From contig NC_082603.1 in the NCBI RefSeq assembly GCF_030936135.1, forward strand, positions 23,650,880-23,714,879: a DNA stretch of 64,000 nt, given 5' to 3'. This DNA is from Gavia stellata (Eukaryota > Chordata > Aves > Gaviiformes > Gaviidae). The translations under genes were made by a program, and so were the position numbers. The notes beneath the pieces were generated by a model that ran no database searches, was not told the DNA's origin, and saw only the letters and a list, made by a program, of their open reading frames with translations. Below, piece by piece: positions 50,201 through 64,000 of the stretch (positions within the stretch are counted from its first letter, which is position 1; every line of letters starts with the position of its first letter).

Positions 50201-53200
50201 AACCTCTCCAATAGATCCTAGTAGGATTTAGGATATGACAGCATGCAGAAAAGGATTCCAACTACTGGAAAATGAGCCTGGAGCCTGATGCATAACTGTG
50301 AACCTGGGAAGCAGCAGAAGGGGTAGTTTGCTCAGAAATACTCAAGGACTGAATTTTACAGGGGAAAGCACCAATTAAGAAAGCAGTAAGAGGCTAATTA
50401 TGTCATGGAGTTTTCTTTTTGTGTAACATTCTTATATTAGCCGATGTCATTGGAATTCAGTGCATGAATTTTTTTATCCACTGCATCTACAGTAATGGGT
50501 GGTTATGTTCTTTTTGTAGTGCTCATTCAGTAACGGAGGCCATCTTTTTGCTGCAGTTAATGGAAATGTGATTCAGATTTATTCAAGCATCACTTTTGAG
50601 AATATTAATAATTTGAAAGGACATAGTGGGAAGGTTAGTAAACAAATCCTATACAATACAACTCATTAAAGTATGATGGTAAGATGCATTTTGAAAAGGT
50701 AAAGTATAGTTTTGGATCAGAAATGGGCCCAAAAATTAAAAACAGAAATACAAAAGTCAGTTTTCTTTGGTCAGAAGTCCATGTATGCATGCACTCAATA
50801 CATCTAAAGAGTCTGTCCTGAAATTGAAGGTGAATGATTGGCAGGTAGCTGAACCAGGAAAAATATCGAAGTAATAAATTATAAAAATAAAATGTACTAC
50901 TCACTATTGAAATGAGCTTTTTCCTGACAGTGTGTTCATAAAGTAGTTCTTCCTGATTTTTTTTTTTTTAATGCTAAAATGGAATTAGTTGAGAAACATC
51001 TAGGGGTTTTTAAGTAAGACTTAGAAGTATGATTCCAAAGTTGTCATGGTTTTACCAGTAAAATCACTTCATGCTGTATGTCTATAACTTACACATCAGG
51101 CTCCTTGGCATGTTTTGCTTTTGCCAGATACATGCAGTTAAATGGAGCACAGATGATGCTAAATTTGTCTCCTGTGACACACATGGTGCTGTGTATGAAT
51201 GGAACTTGTTGACAGGTAAAAGGGAGTCAGAGTGTGTTCTCAAGTCCTGCATCTACAGCAGCATTGCCCTGTCTTCTGATGCCAAAATCATCTTTGCTGT
51301 TGGATCTGACCAAACTCTCAAAGAAATTTCAGAGTCTTCGGTGAGCTAACAAGCACTCTGGGATTTTGCTAAGTTCTCTGGGGAGGGTACTAGTGCTTTG
51401 GTTTTTTAGCTAACAAACTAACTTGGCAATATTGTATCAACTGTTTTGCTGGAATACAAGTGTATTTCATCTACCACTGTAGGATACATGCAAATTTTTT
51501 TTTGTCCAGAAAAGTAGTAAATTGTGATACCTTTCAGAAGCAATCAACTTGTGGAGCTTGGCTTGACATTTTAAGAGTGCATATCTATAAAGCTTAATAC
51601 TAATTATTGTTCATGGCTTTACTCCTATAGGCATGTAGATTCTTTTAACTGCATCATTTGCTGCAGGCAGAGGTATGACAATTGCTCATGCAATAAGTAA
51701 TCAAATAGTATTGGGAAACAATGTAATGTGAGGTGTTTCTGTGGTTTTTTGGTTTGTTTTTCTAGATCCAGCATGAAGTGCCTGCTTTTGGTGTTGTTTA
51801 TACTGCAGTAGCTGTTTCTCATTCCGGGCACATGGTATTTGTTGGTACATCTCTGGGGACAATTCGAGCTATGAAATACCCATTACCTTTGACGAAGGAT
51901 TTCAACGAGTATCAGGCCCATGCAGGTGCTGTTAGAAAGGTAACATAGAGTACTTTCTTTTCCCTGTGATTCCAGCTGCACATGTCTCCTTTAGCACTGA
52001 TTCTCCTTCCCATTTCATAGCATAATACGTTAAAACTAAGGTTGGGTCTGCACGTGGAGAATTAATATTACAGCATTCATAGAAGTCCTGTCTCTAGAAA
52101 TGGATGTCACTGGATAAGCTGTTGTTGGCTAAAAAGTGGCTTGCACCAGGATGTGTAACATGGCATATCCCTGATGGAGGACTTTGATATAGCTCTTTCT
52201 GGAAAGAAGAATATAAAGTTATGCAGGCTTGAAAACCTCTTGTGAGAATAGAAGGAGGAATGAGATAAATGTATTAAGCAACTTGCTGTCAGCGTAAAGA
52301 GCAGAAGAGATTGCAGTGGTGGTCTGTTATCCAGAGTGTGTTTCTAAAAGGCTAATGAACAGCATCTGAAAGGTGGGTATATGGTGAGTAGAGCCTGCAA
52401 CCATGGAACATTTCAGTGCACTTTCTCCAGGAAGCCATATGTTCTGTCTTGTTAAAACTGTTTGTAATTTTGGCATTTTAAGTATCACCGTCAAATACAG
52501 CACCTTGACCTAGAGCTGTACAGTCCAACATTAGGCTATGAACTTTAGTTATTGGAACTCTACTTTCACCTTGCTCGTAAGCTGTGCCAGCTCCCAGGTA
52601 CTCTATACCAGGCCACATAGTCACAGGAGGTCTTGAGAAGGTGACAGCAGTTATTACTAGATAGTTCTTGGTGGGCTTATTTGCAGATTCAAAAGAAAAC
52701 ATTTAGCCATCTGTTGCTCAAACAACTTCTCAAAGAAAAAAGCTAGAGACCTTTGGAATTGTCATATAAACTGCCTGTCTGTGCTATAACTGTCTAGAAA
52801 GTCTTTTCTGTTCCAGGTTTTTAAAAATCTTCCTACAGCTTTGAGAGCAGAAGTGGATCCGGTGTCTTCATGTGTTCTTTTCTTTCCCTTCCCCTGTTGT
52901 CCGGATCAGGTTGGAGCAGGAGTAGGGGACATAATTAAAATATTGGTAGTGGGGCTATGTTATTATTTCCACTGTTGACTTTCTGTAGTAGAAATGACAT
53001 GGAGTATGTGGGTGGGGAGAAAAATTTGGTATAAAATCAAACTGTGTCTCTATTCTTCCTTGTCTCTACTATTATTTTCTTGTCTCTTCCTTCTAAGATG
53101 TCCATAACAAATGATGACCTATTTTTGCTGACTGCCTCAGAGGATGGCTGTATATTTATCTGGAAAGTGTATGATGAAGGAGGTGGGATACTGAAACGGG

Positions 53201-56200
53201 AAAAGAAAGTTGAGTATGCTGAGGAAGTGCTGATCATGAGATCAGATCTAGAAGAGAAGGTAGGAGGAGCACCTTGTGAACATGAACTATAGGATTCCTA
53301 GTGTACAGCTTATGAATTACATTTGCATGATGTTTGTGACTAGCTGTTCCTATACGACCTTCTGTTTAAGAGGGCTTGCATGGCTTTCATCATAAAAAGA
53401 GGTTACAGCAAGTAGCTGCAGCTGCTTGTTAATATGCAAACTGCATTGTATGAGCAGTGAGTGTGGAGAAAAGTTTAGACTTTTCTCTAATACTTTCCCC
53501 AATCTCTTGAAAGCAGTTTCAATGGAGTAGAGAAGTCAGAAGCTGCATTTCTATAAACCATCTTGTAAGATAACAAAGGAACCTTACTTCTGGAACTTCT
53601 TCTTGGTCTGTGTGTCTGAAAATTCTCTGCAAAGGCTGTCTTTCATAAATATGTGCGTGTAAATAAAACATCCTTAACAAGTTGTTGCTAATGGCAAATA
53701 ATCTCTCTGTTAAAACTATCTTCTCATCCATGTCCTAACAGAGTCAGGCAATGCTAGACCTGCAGATTCGTGTGAAAGAGCTGCAGACAGAAAATGATTA
53801 CCAGCTGCGTCTCAAGGACATGTACTGTAATGAAAAAATAAAGGAATTAGAAGAGAATTTCACTGAGGAAATAGGCTCCCTTAAAACCAAACACCAGGTA
53901 TGATTCATATTGCAGAACCAAATACCAAGAATTTTTTCACTGAAGAGTTAAATTCAAGCTTGCATTATATATGTATGAATGCTATAAAGCACCTGAAAAA
54001 TGAAGCATTCCTTTCCAATAAAGATGTTCTTGATACTTGTAAAGCATGAAGCTACCTTTGAGTCAAGTCTCCTGTAAGTACAAGGGGATTCAAGAGTTCT
54101 CCTAGGTAGCCTATAAGTATCTTCACCTAAAAACAGTTCCAGCAATAAATGCTGCCTGAGACCAAGGATCAGTAAGCTATATCACCCTTGAGTGGAAATG
54201 GGACTATGCCTTAAGAGCTCTGTCACATACAAGGTTGCAGCTGCTGCAGGATCCAGCAATTATTCTTCTTAACACTGCCACCTTTATGCCCTGGCTGCTT
54301 AGTTTTTTTAAGAACATCTGCTGAGGTGTCTTGTATGCTTTTTGAAAATAGAAGTAAATATATTCCTTTAATTTCTTCTGTTCATGTATTTATTGATTTC
54401 TCTGTGATAATGAAGCAGGACTTCCCTGAAAGGCAAAAGCCACGATAATTCTTCCCAGTGTCTTATTTATCTGTGTCTGTTAATTCTATTCTGTCCATCT
54501 GTCTGGTGCACACACCAGACTTCTGACTTGTAATTTGCTGTATTTCTCGACCTTTTTAGAGTTAGAAGGCAAGTGATCGAATAGCAATTTCTCTGGCAGT
54601 AAGATGGCTTGAAGTGAGAGATTACATATCACAGGATTCAATTCTGTCAATCTCATGTTCTTTTCAAGCTTTTGGATGAATATTATCCTGTCCTGCTGAT
54701 TTGTTACTGCTTATTTTGTCGAATTGTACGTAGTACCTTCAAGCAGTATTTCAGTTTGACTCCACATAAAAAAGGATTCCAGTATGAAAGCTTGCCAAGT
54801 TACTTACTAGTTTTATTATTTTATGGTCTTGTCATTTTCAAGTGCTCTTTTTAAACCTTTCTTGTCTTTTAGCCCTATAAATGTTCTGGCAGGTTTCTGG
54901 GTTTGATTTTTCTGAGGAAGTTTAATTATTCATTTTAATGTTTTCTGCAAGTAGTTCCTCAGACTCTTTGGCTTTTCTCATTGTGGTTTTGCATTTAAGT
55001 AACCTGAGTTTTAACCTTTCTATTCTTCCTCATTTTTGTACAGCTTGACCTTTTACAAGAAAGCAATTTCACTTCTTATAGATTCCTCTACCTGTGTTTT
55101 ACCTGTGCTGGTTTTCTTCTGCAGTTCTTCAGGTCTTTTCATAGGTAGCGCTTGGCTATAGAGTTATAATAATATCTCAGCTACACTGAAACTTCTTTAG
55201 GCTTGTTGATTATAGGCTTGCAAGGAAATGCCTTTGAAGGTGAATAAAAGTTTTCTAGGCAGGCAAGTTGTACTTCCTGTCTGAGTATCAGTACATGTTA
55301 AGATTAAACTGAATGACAGATTCGGACAAGCTTGGGGCTAACCTTTCTAGTTGTGTCCAGCAGGCAAATAGAGTGTTTCTGCTTATGCAAGACCCATACA
55401 GTTGTTATGAGAAGAAAGGGAAAAAATTATACTTATGGTACAATTCCCAACTTGTCTGGGAAATTTCTCACCCATTTTCTTGTTCCAGTTCTTTGTGGTT
55501 TTTAGAAGATTAAGTCATTTGTAGTGGTAGTCAGACATTCCAATCAAATGGCATTCAAAACTCACTTTGGCTTAGGTTTATGTAATTCTGTGCAAATGTC
55601 AGATTTTTAGGACCTCAAGGTTGCTTCAGGTGAGACAGGAAGCAGCTTGAACTTTAATATCTGGACAGCAATTTGTGGAACTGCAAATTCTCCTCAAGCA
55701 GGTACACACAAAGAAGTGCAGGCTTTTGTAGCTCACAAACTTTTCTTGTTAGATTAGGATTATACAGTACCCTGTATTATATGAACTCCATTTGCTACTT
55801 TCCCTTAGCTTTCCATAGTTTTGTAACTTGTCATAACAAACTAATCTCTGGGAAAACTCGGCTTAGTGACACACAGCATCTGGATTTTGGTAAGAGACTT
55901 CAAGCATAAATTCTGTTGTCTATGTGTTCCCCAACATGGACAAGAGCACAAACAATTTGGACACTGCTTTGCCTGTTTTCAAATTAAAATTTATTTTTCT
56001 TATTTTTTTTCCCCAGATTTTACAGGCAGAGAAAGAAAAACAGGAGCTACAACACCAGTTTCAACTGTCTGAGCTGATGAATAAACAGGCCAGGCAGGTG
56101 CAACAGCTAGGTTAGACTATAACAAGTGTTTGTAACTAGAATCTGGAGGAAGTGCATTAGATTCATAGCAAGTAATGTGACAGGGAGGGATAACTGGAGT

Positions 56201-59200
56201 ACAAGTACATGGAAAAATGCATGTATGTCACATACATATTGCAGATCAAGCATTTGTCTAAACTGCACCACACACATGACCATGATGAGAAAATGTACAT
56301 GGGCACTGTATCTTAGATGTTTAGTTTTTGAGATTAGTAATTTCTTCATTTATCTTATAGCTCACTGTACAAGAATAGTGAAGTTATACAGTTCAGCAAG
56401 GAGGCTAATGTACAATGCACACAACATGGAAATACCTGGACCCCAGATTTGTAATCAAGATAAAGCAGAAATACTGCAAATTAGTACCAAAAAGCAAGTC
56501 CACCCATAAATGAGTCCATTGCCTACTCATACTCTGTAACAGTTGTACTTACACAGCTCTGTCACGGTTGTCATCTCAAGGGAATGCCTAAATTAGATGT
56601 TATTAATTTGTTGCAATGGCAGAGTAGGAGATTTTGGTGTAGGTTTTAGACTTGTTCAAGCTGAAACAGAACAACAGTCTGTCGCGATGCAGCAAGCAGG
56701 GATATAGCAGAATATTCAGAGACACAAATGAGAAAGATGGATGATAGCATTGGAACAGGTATTATTAGTGAAGTGGTAAGTAAAAGGAAGAACAGGAAAC
56801 TCAAGAGATGGATTTCTGATGTAAAATTTTGTATGGCCAAAGAGTCTAAAACCCCTGATGAAGAAAGCAATGAAGTGCTTCTATTGTAACTTACTGCAAC
56901 CAGCTGCCAAAAAGACAGTAGAAAATAAGACATTGATGACTGCAAAAGGATAGGATACACATCTCTTTTCTATTAGTTTTATCCATTCCATATGTTTCCT
57001 TTTACCAGAATCTGACAGTAATCAGAAACTCTTAATGGAAAATGAGAAATACCAGGAGCTGCAAGTGAAATCCCAGAGGATGCAGGAGGAATATGAGAAA
57101 CAATTGCACAATTTGGAGGAAAGCAAAAGCAGGGCTGTGAAGGAGCTAACAGAACATTATGAGGAAAAACTTAATGAGAAATCTATTCTGCTGGAAGAGG
57201 TAAGAAACTTGATTTGCAGTTTGAATTACTGACTATGTTTTTCTCCAACTGTGATAAAGTGTTCCTTAGGAGAGGAGAGGTTGGCTCCCTCCATGCAAAT
57301 CCTAATCTGCCAGTAACGTTGGGGAAGTACATTGACACATAGAATAGTAATGAGGAAAACCCAGCTGAGTTACCAACTTTTCCGTGTTTCAAACCTTGAG
57401 TAAGTAACCTGCTAAGATTACTGTCCTTGGGCATTCTCAGCTTTGCCTCTCTTTCTCCTAGATCCAAGAATTCCTGTTTATTAATGTGGGTTAGATGGTA
57501 CATTTACTGTAATTGAAGAAAGAAAGAGTCAATCATCTTGTTCTAGTGAAGAGATAACATTTCTAAAATGGTGAATTCCATTCCTGAGTCCCTGAGGTTC
57601 CTGCCTGTGTAATTTTGGGGTACAAAGAGAAATACCCTGAGTACTTCAAAAACTCCTGCACATTGACGTCAAAGACTTGGCTTGACAAAGGGCAGCCAGA
57701 TAACTGATGCTTATATATCTAAAGTCAATAAATTCTATCAACATTACTGTTTGCAGCCCTATGTTGCAATACCAATTTGGAAAGAATGTGAGGAATGAAT
57801 GTGAGAAGAGAGGCATACAGAGACTGATGCAAACCTGAGTGGTTATTGGTTTGAAGGCATCAGAAACAGCAACTTTAAAAGATCTTCTCAAGTGTTACTC
57901 ATGTTTGTGTTTTCTGCTGCCAGAAAAAGTTTGCTAACGTTAGTATTTGGGCCAGGTTAGTAACTTGAAGCATCCAAGCCTTAAGAAGAATTTTTTAAAG
58001 AGGAATTTTTTATGTTTGTCTTAACAGTTTTTAAAGTTACTTTAATCCCCTAAGAAGTTAAGTTATCTTAAATTATATTGCTGCAGTTGAAGAGTCCACT
58101 AAATATAGATCCTCCCAGGAGAAACAAAGTTACAAATAAAGAATTCTCCTCTTCTTCATTGCTCTCTTAATGTTGTCTTCTCCAATGTTTGCTTTCCTTA
58201 ACTGCAGGCAGAGGAGGATATGAGGCAGCAGCTTCAAGCACATGAAGAAATTAGGAAACAAATTGAAGAAGATGAAGACCGAGAAATCCTAGAAATCAAA
58301 ATCAAGTATGAGAGACAGCTCTTGGAAGAAAAGGAATCAAACCTGCAACTGAAAGGAGAAATAGGAGTCATGAATAAACAGGTATCTCTTACTCTGTGAT
58401 AGGATCAGACCTGCACATGGAGACCTATAGCTGAGGATTGAATGTGATTAATGGCACATCAATTTAGACTATTAATTTAGTCTGTAAATTTGTGGCATTT
58501 CATATGAGAACAGTAGCCCCTTCTTCTATCAGTTTGAATGTTTTAGAATACTTGTGCAGAAGAAGAAGCTGTGTGCTGATTGTATTGCTGATATGATTAG
58601 AGAAAGATGATAGAGGGAGGTGTGTTTTTATTAGTACACTTTCTTTTATCTTACATAGTTTTGAATCATAAATAATAATATTGTTCATCCCGTGATGGGA
58701 AAGAAATGAACGTTTTCATTTTTCCAAGATCTAATGTGTTATTTTGTTAGAAAAATACTTCTACTGCTTCATTTGATGCAATAAACACTGCGCATTGTAT
58801 GCATCATCATTTTTTATTGGTTTTACCCCTAGGATTTTTAAGGAGGCATAAAACCTTTTAGCTCTTTTACTGGCTGGGTATTACATTTGCCTATGGATGT
58901 TAGAGGGACATTTTTACTTTTCAGTTTCTTCCGTATCTATCTGGAGACAGAGAGGTTCTCTTCCTTCATACCCTCTATTATTAGTTATCAGTATCTTCAG
59001 TTCCATTGTCTTTTAGACACCACGAATTTCTTCATGGGTCCTCACAGTTTGACCAGGACCATTCCTTGGTCCAACCTTCTTGGCTTCACAGATCTTAGTA
59101 CTAAGGCGGGGATTTTGAGGGTACCCAAGATCTATGAACTAGGCACCCTTCCAGTCTACTTTTGACATCTTTAGAGATGTACGACAAGTGATCACCTTAA

Positions 59201-62200
59201 AATAATTTTCCGTGGCTTGAATGTTATTTGAAGCTGATGCTTGGGTATGATATCTGTACCCTTCTTGCTTCTGGATACAAATTTCTTGATTCCTTGTAGT
59301 ACAGTGAGTATTCTGTCAGAATACACAGAAAACGTTAAAATGCATATTCACCCCCTTTTGAGTTTCAGGTATTTAAGTGATGTGACGATCCTTCATCATA
59401 TCTTAATTTTATATCCTTTACCCCACACTGTCCACAAGGTATCTTACAGAGTAAGATGGCTAAGTTGTGCACGGCTTTTGGAGACTGTTAAAGTCTTACT
59501 TGTTTGCCTCTCTAGTTGAACAGCCTACAGAAGGAGCTCAAGGAGCGAAACAGGGACACTGAGGAAATGAGACTGGAACAGCAGAAGCTGCAAGGTATCA
59601 TTAAGTCACTGGAGAAGGACATCTTGGCACTGAAGACAGAGATTCAAGAGAGGGCTGACACTATCCAAGACAAGGTGAGAAGCTGAACAACTGGCTGAGA
59701 TCAAAGTCACCCTCCCTTAATTTAATACAGATATTTATTTTAATAGTGTCATGTTGTCATAATATCACATGACTGAAAACTCAGTTTTAACTTAAAGACT
59801 TTGCAATCATTAGTTTGAGATTTTATTTTTTTCCTGACATTCTAAGCTTTTCTTGGGGAGCTCAAGTTCAGGATGTTGAGTTTCTTGTCCCCTGTTCTGG
59901 GATTTGTAGATGGCTCTCTGCATTATATGCTCCCTCCCTTCCCACCCCATCTGTGTTAGATGTGTGACTGAAATCCAGTCTTGCATTAGATCTGTGACTG
60001 TTGGTTTTGCCTCTACCATATTTGTGCATTGTCCTAGGGATCTCTTTGAGTGTGCTGTCTCTGATTCAGATGTCTGTATCTATTTCTCCCAGGAGAAGCA
60101 TATACATGACCTAAAAAAGAAAAATCAGGAACTGGAAAAGTTCAAGTTTGTACTGGATTACAGAATAGAGGAATTTAAGAAGCAAATAGAAACACGGGAA
60201 AATGATATCAAAACAATGAAGGAGCAGATCCGTGAGGTAAGTAACACTGTCATTTGGCCTCTGCTACTAAGTCCTTTGTCTGAATACAAAGATGACCTGG
60301 CAAGTCCCATGGAAGACTCCACCCAGTTTGTCCCCTGACTTCTTTCAAGGTTACACAGCACTGATTAAATATCTTTACAGCTAATAAAAACACTTGCACA
60401 CAATAGCTGCTGTTTAAATTTCTATCACATGCTACCAGTGATCGACACAGTTATTTAAGCTCCTGTTTCAGTATTTAATTCTAGACTCTGAGTAGTATCA
60501 GTTTTGCCTAAAAACATGTCTTGTCCTTATGTGGTTGCCCTCCACATACCATATAGGGTTTGCAAGATACTGCCTTTACTGATCTGGAGAAAGAGAGAGT
60601 GAACTTCTCTCAGAAAAGTTGCAGATTTATGCAAACATAACTCCATTTAGGGGTTAGGTACGTGGACAGATTACTGTTCATCAGCTGGTTCATGGAAAAT
60701 TTCCATATATTCATGCTTAGTTTGCAGCAAATTAATTGAGGCAACTTATTTATGACAGAAGCTTACTGTGATCTCTCTGTAGATGTACCTTTAGCTCAGC
60801 CAAATGAGGACTACAGCGACATAGCTAGTCAGTGACCTATTAGTTTTCATAAGTCTGTTTATTCAGTACAAAAGCCTTTTAAATAAAATGCAAACTAATA
60901 AACAATTTGTATGTACATCAGACTAGCATGATGGAAGCTCTATTCTCTCTTCTGGTCACCATCTCATGCCAGTAAATGCTGCAGTACCCTTATTGCTTTT
61001 TTTCCGCTGTGCTCTACATACGTAGCCACAGCTTTCCAATGCATTTGTTTCTTTTCACTATCAGGTTCTTTTTATTGTTGCACTTACTTTTTCCAGTATT
61101 GACTGTTAATTTCCATCTCACCCATTTTTATTCAGATGGAACAGTAAAGCTCCAGTTCAGCTCAAGGAAATGAAGAGGCATCACATCACTTAAATACCTG
61201 TAATTCAAAAGGGACTTGAATATCCATTTTTGTGTTTTCTGTATATTCTGACAGAGGGCAGTGTTGCTCCAAAATTTACTTTTTTCCTGTTGTAATTCAA
61301 CCTGAAGGGGGATCTACTCCCTCAAGTCTGTATTTCCAGTCTCCGGTTTTCCTGTTATGTGTTGTTTTTTCATGTCTCCTTTTAGTCCTGATTTCCTCCT
61401 CCTGCTTCCTTTCAGATGGAGGGGGAGCTGGAACGATTCCACAAGGAGAGCACACAGCTGAAGCTGAACATCACACAACTGCAACAGAAATTAAAGGCAA
61501 CTGATCGCAAGATGCACAGAGAGAGGCAGAAGGTATGGGGTACAAGCACTGTGCAGGTCCTACATAATGAAGTTTGTGGGGACAGAACACTGCAGAAACA
61601 TTAATCTGAGCAAACAGGTACTTCAGGGATACTGTGCCCAAGGACCAGGAGAGTCTCTGGTCAGTGGGGACAAAGGCAGAAAACTTCCAAGCCTGCAACC
61701 AGGTTAGAGAGTTGATATTAAAAAAATCCAGTTATTTATGTGTCAGTTTGTTCCATCAACACATATTCTTCCAGGTTCAACAGAGCAGTGAGTCAAATGC
61801 TTAACTGACTACCCTTTCCTGCCCAGGCTTGAAATCTGGGGACACTTGGCCTAAACAGGAGCAGCATGTAGGCTACCACCTAAAATTATATGTAGGTATT
61901 AGTAGGATGAAATGAAGGGTGGACTTATTAATGGAGGAGACATTGTGTTTGACAACAAGCCCGTCAGACATGAGGGAGGAAAAGGGATTGCAAGTGAAGG
62001 TGAAGGAGCTTACCAAGCAGTGCAGGACTGAGGAAGCAGGTAGAGGGGCCTGGTAGCAACCAAATGAGAATGAGAAGGCAATCTTGATGTGAAATCATCA
62101 AGTTGTACATGTGTCTGATATGTGTTTTGTCCCTTGCCTTCTCTCATTAACTGTTTGTGTGTTGTTTCTAAATAAGAACGTACATTGTTTGGGAAAGGAC

Positions 62201-62861
62201 AGTGGGGGATAGCATTCATGATAATAGGCCACTGGTTTTCAGATGAGACCTCTGGATGCTGGCACTTACATTAGCTAATGCAAGTATCTTGGATTAATGT
62301 TACTGCTAAAACTTATCACTGCTATTTGACATGCAGTGCTCACATCCCCAGCAGTTTTTTTAATGACATATTTTTAAAAAATTAAGTGGAAGTAAAGTAT
62401 ATGAGAGCTTTCACCAGTTCTACTAGACTTGCTAGAAAATTGCACATGATAGAGTGCTCTGATGAGCCAAATAAGAATGTACCTATATCATTCTTGCAGA
62501 AGCAAAATATGGAAACTCTCATCAAACGATTTAAAACAGATCTTCATAATTGTGTGGGCTTCATTCAGGATTCAAAAAAAATTAAGGATGGGATCCGTGA
62601 GCTCTACACCAAGTATGTGCAGCAATCAGACATGGTGAGTCAGGGTCTTTGCCTTCTCCTTGCAGATTCAGTTCAATGGTAGTGTAATTACTGACACAAT
62701 GTGCTGTGCCCCCTCAGGTGGAGACTGAAGCAGTATACACAGATCTGCAGCAGGAGTACATGAGACAGCGAGAGTATCTTGAGAGGAATTTGGCAGCTTT
62801 AAAAAAGAAGGTGGTGAAGGGTCAGGAAGTCCACCAAGCTGCTTACATGCGCATCGTGCAG
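44247..62861 (+). CDS. CFAP57: CFAP57 (WDR65), axonemal WD40/coiled-coil protein, 20 exons, 3' end outside window
   Basis: Ciliary protein that in model organisms helps to place inner dynein arms on doublet microtubules. Exons: 44247-44403, 44484-44800, 46272-46558, 46737-46920, 47885-48037, 49125-49264, 49962-50127, 50520-50633, 51128-51340, 51766-51939, 53098-53259, 53742-53897, 56017-56110, 57009-57199, 58208-58381, 59516-59674, 60093-60236, 61416-61532, 62500-62634 and 62718-62861. All are GT/AG and in phase, giving 1127 residues. Residues 1 to about 680 form WD40 blades ([50 protein letters not shown]). From about 680 the protein is coiled coil ([55 protein letters not shown]). The human protein is about 1250 aa, so roughly 120 residues should lie beyond the right edge. 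The frame is open upstream of the ATG, but MSAVVA matches the family start. Confidence 0.96.
44412..44458. repeat. GGCCCC hexanucleotide repeat in CFAP57 intron 1
   Basis: About five perfect GGCCCC units plus imperfect flanks (GGACCC, GGACCCC, GGCCCG) fill most of the 80-bp first intron (44,404-44,483). The minus strand reads GGGGCC and has the runs of G needed to form a G-quadruplex. Confidence 0.92.
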
Positions 62862-64000
62862 GTAATACGCCTTTTCCTTGTGGTATGGAGAGGGAAAAAG
62901 GAAGCAGCTGCACAGAAGAGACTTTAGTAGCCTTACCACTATGGTTTCTTAGGACTTTGAAACAGTTTTGGTTTGTTTCCCCGCCAGAAATTCCTAAGTT
63001 TTTCAAGTGCTTCCATTCATTGAGATACTGAAGTTCTACAATTTTCTGGAAAAAAAGTATGAGATCTCTGAAGTCAGAAATTGCTGTTGTTTTGTGGATA
63101 CTTTTGTTTATCTCTCACTCCCTAATGTAAAAGGAGATAGGGAATCTCTGCTGCCTGGATTTTTTTTAAGCAATTAATGTACTTATTTTTTATTTCAAAC
63201 AGTATTTATAATTGCTATCATAGTCAATTTGCACCTTTCTGAGTGCCAAGCACTTGATGTGTGGTGGTGTTTAGGAAGTAATTTTGGAGGAAGAAAAGAA
63301 AAAGAAAAAAAAGATCACTTTCTTTGGCTACATAGTCCCACACCTACTGGTCTGAATTCAGAAGAACTTTCTGCTTGTCACATCCAGGTTTTTCGAGGAA
63401 GTTCAGAAACACATTATGAATATGCCTATTTGTATCAAGATCTCTTGCTCAGAATCCTTGTTCCTTACAAGGCAAGGTAAACTTGTGACTGCTGGGGCCA
63501 AAGATCCAATTTGTTTTCATCTGGAGTGAGAGGATCTAAAGCCCCACACCAAACATCATGGGAGGACAGGTCTTTTACAGTCTCTTCTTACCATGATCTC
63601 CTGCTCAGTCAGCATTTCCTTTTCCCCTCACTAGCCCTTTCTTCATTGTTACTTTATTGTGCTTCCTCAGGATCATAAGACCTCTGTCACCTCCTAAGTC
63701 ATCTGTTCTTTGCTATTTGTTTATAGTGCTTCTTCAGGTCCAGGCAGCAGCGATCTTCTTCCCTGGCCCTGTTTTAATTTTTTTACTCCTTCTGTGTGTT
63801 AGATGTTTCCTTTTGGCACAAAAGGCGATGGCTTCAGAAAGTAACCCGAAGAATTTCCTTGCTGGAATGGGGTGACAGATGGTGCTCATAATGATATTAC
63901 TTGATGTCTTGGATCAGTAAGCCTAACACGAAATGATGATTAAAACTGAATTAATAAAACATCTGGAAGATGACGATATCAAAGGCTCTAACCAGCCTGG
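62862..64000 (+). other. CFAP57 intron running off the right edge
   Basis: Begins with a GTAATA donor after exon 20. The family continues with a segment like ENVSLIKEINELRRELK, and no acceptor followed by such a reading was found up to the end of the window, so the next exon must lie outside. No repeat or other gene is visible. Confidence 0.6.

Overview
The window looks like vertebrate nuclear DNA, most probably from a bird. The genes have short introns with clean GT/AG junctions, CpG-rich promoters sit in AT-richer DNA, and the only abundant interspersed repeat is CR1, the LINE typical of birds and other sauropsids. No bacterial operon, CRISPR array, tRNA or rRNA was seen. I could run no database search. 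Family assignments rest on recognising conserved protein motifs and on joining exons by reading frame and splice site.

Layout. Positions 1 to about 28.9 kb form a gene-poor stretch. It holds three truncated CR1 copies, a GC-rich patch that looks like an old LTR-element fragment with a 19-bp minisatellite inside it, and some simple repeats. From 29.48 kb to the right edge are four genes in alternating orientation: PIF1 helicase (minus, complete, 10 coding exons, 637 aa), CFAP144/FAM183A (plus, complete, 4 exons, 120 aa), EBNA1BP2/EBP2 (minus, complete, 9 exons, 306 aa) and CFAP57/WDR65 (plus, 20 exons, first 1127 residues, running off the right edge).

The genes form two head-to-head pairs. 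PIF1 and CFAP144 share a 215-bp gap between start codons, and EBNA1BP2 and CFAP57 share a 118-bp gap. In each pair a nuclear housekeeping gene (DNA helicase, or ribosome-assembly factor) faces a gene for motile cilia. The CFAP57 side carries a full RFX X-box and the CFAP144 side a near match. The middle genes, CFAP144 and EBNA1BP2, converge with about 0.7 kb between their stop codons.

The most interesting observations are these: a decayed extra copy of the last PIF1 exon about 0.7 kb downstream of the gene; PIF1 sitting beside a cluster that in human lies on a different chromosome; an early stop in CFAP144 that overlaps an AATAAA signal; and a GGCCCC repeat that fills most of the 80-bp first intron of CFAP57. 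I found no evidence of a wholly new biological system.
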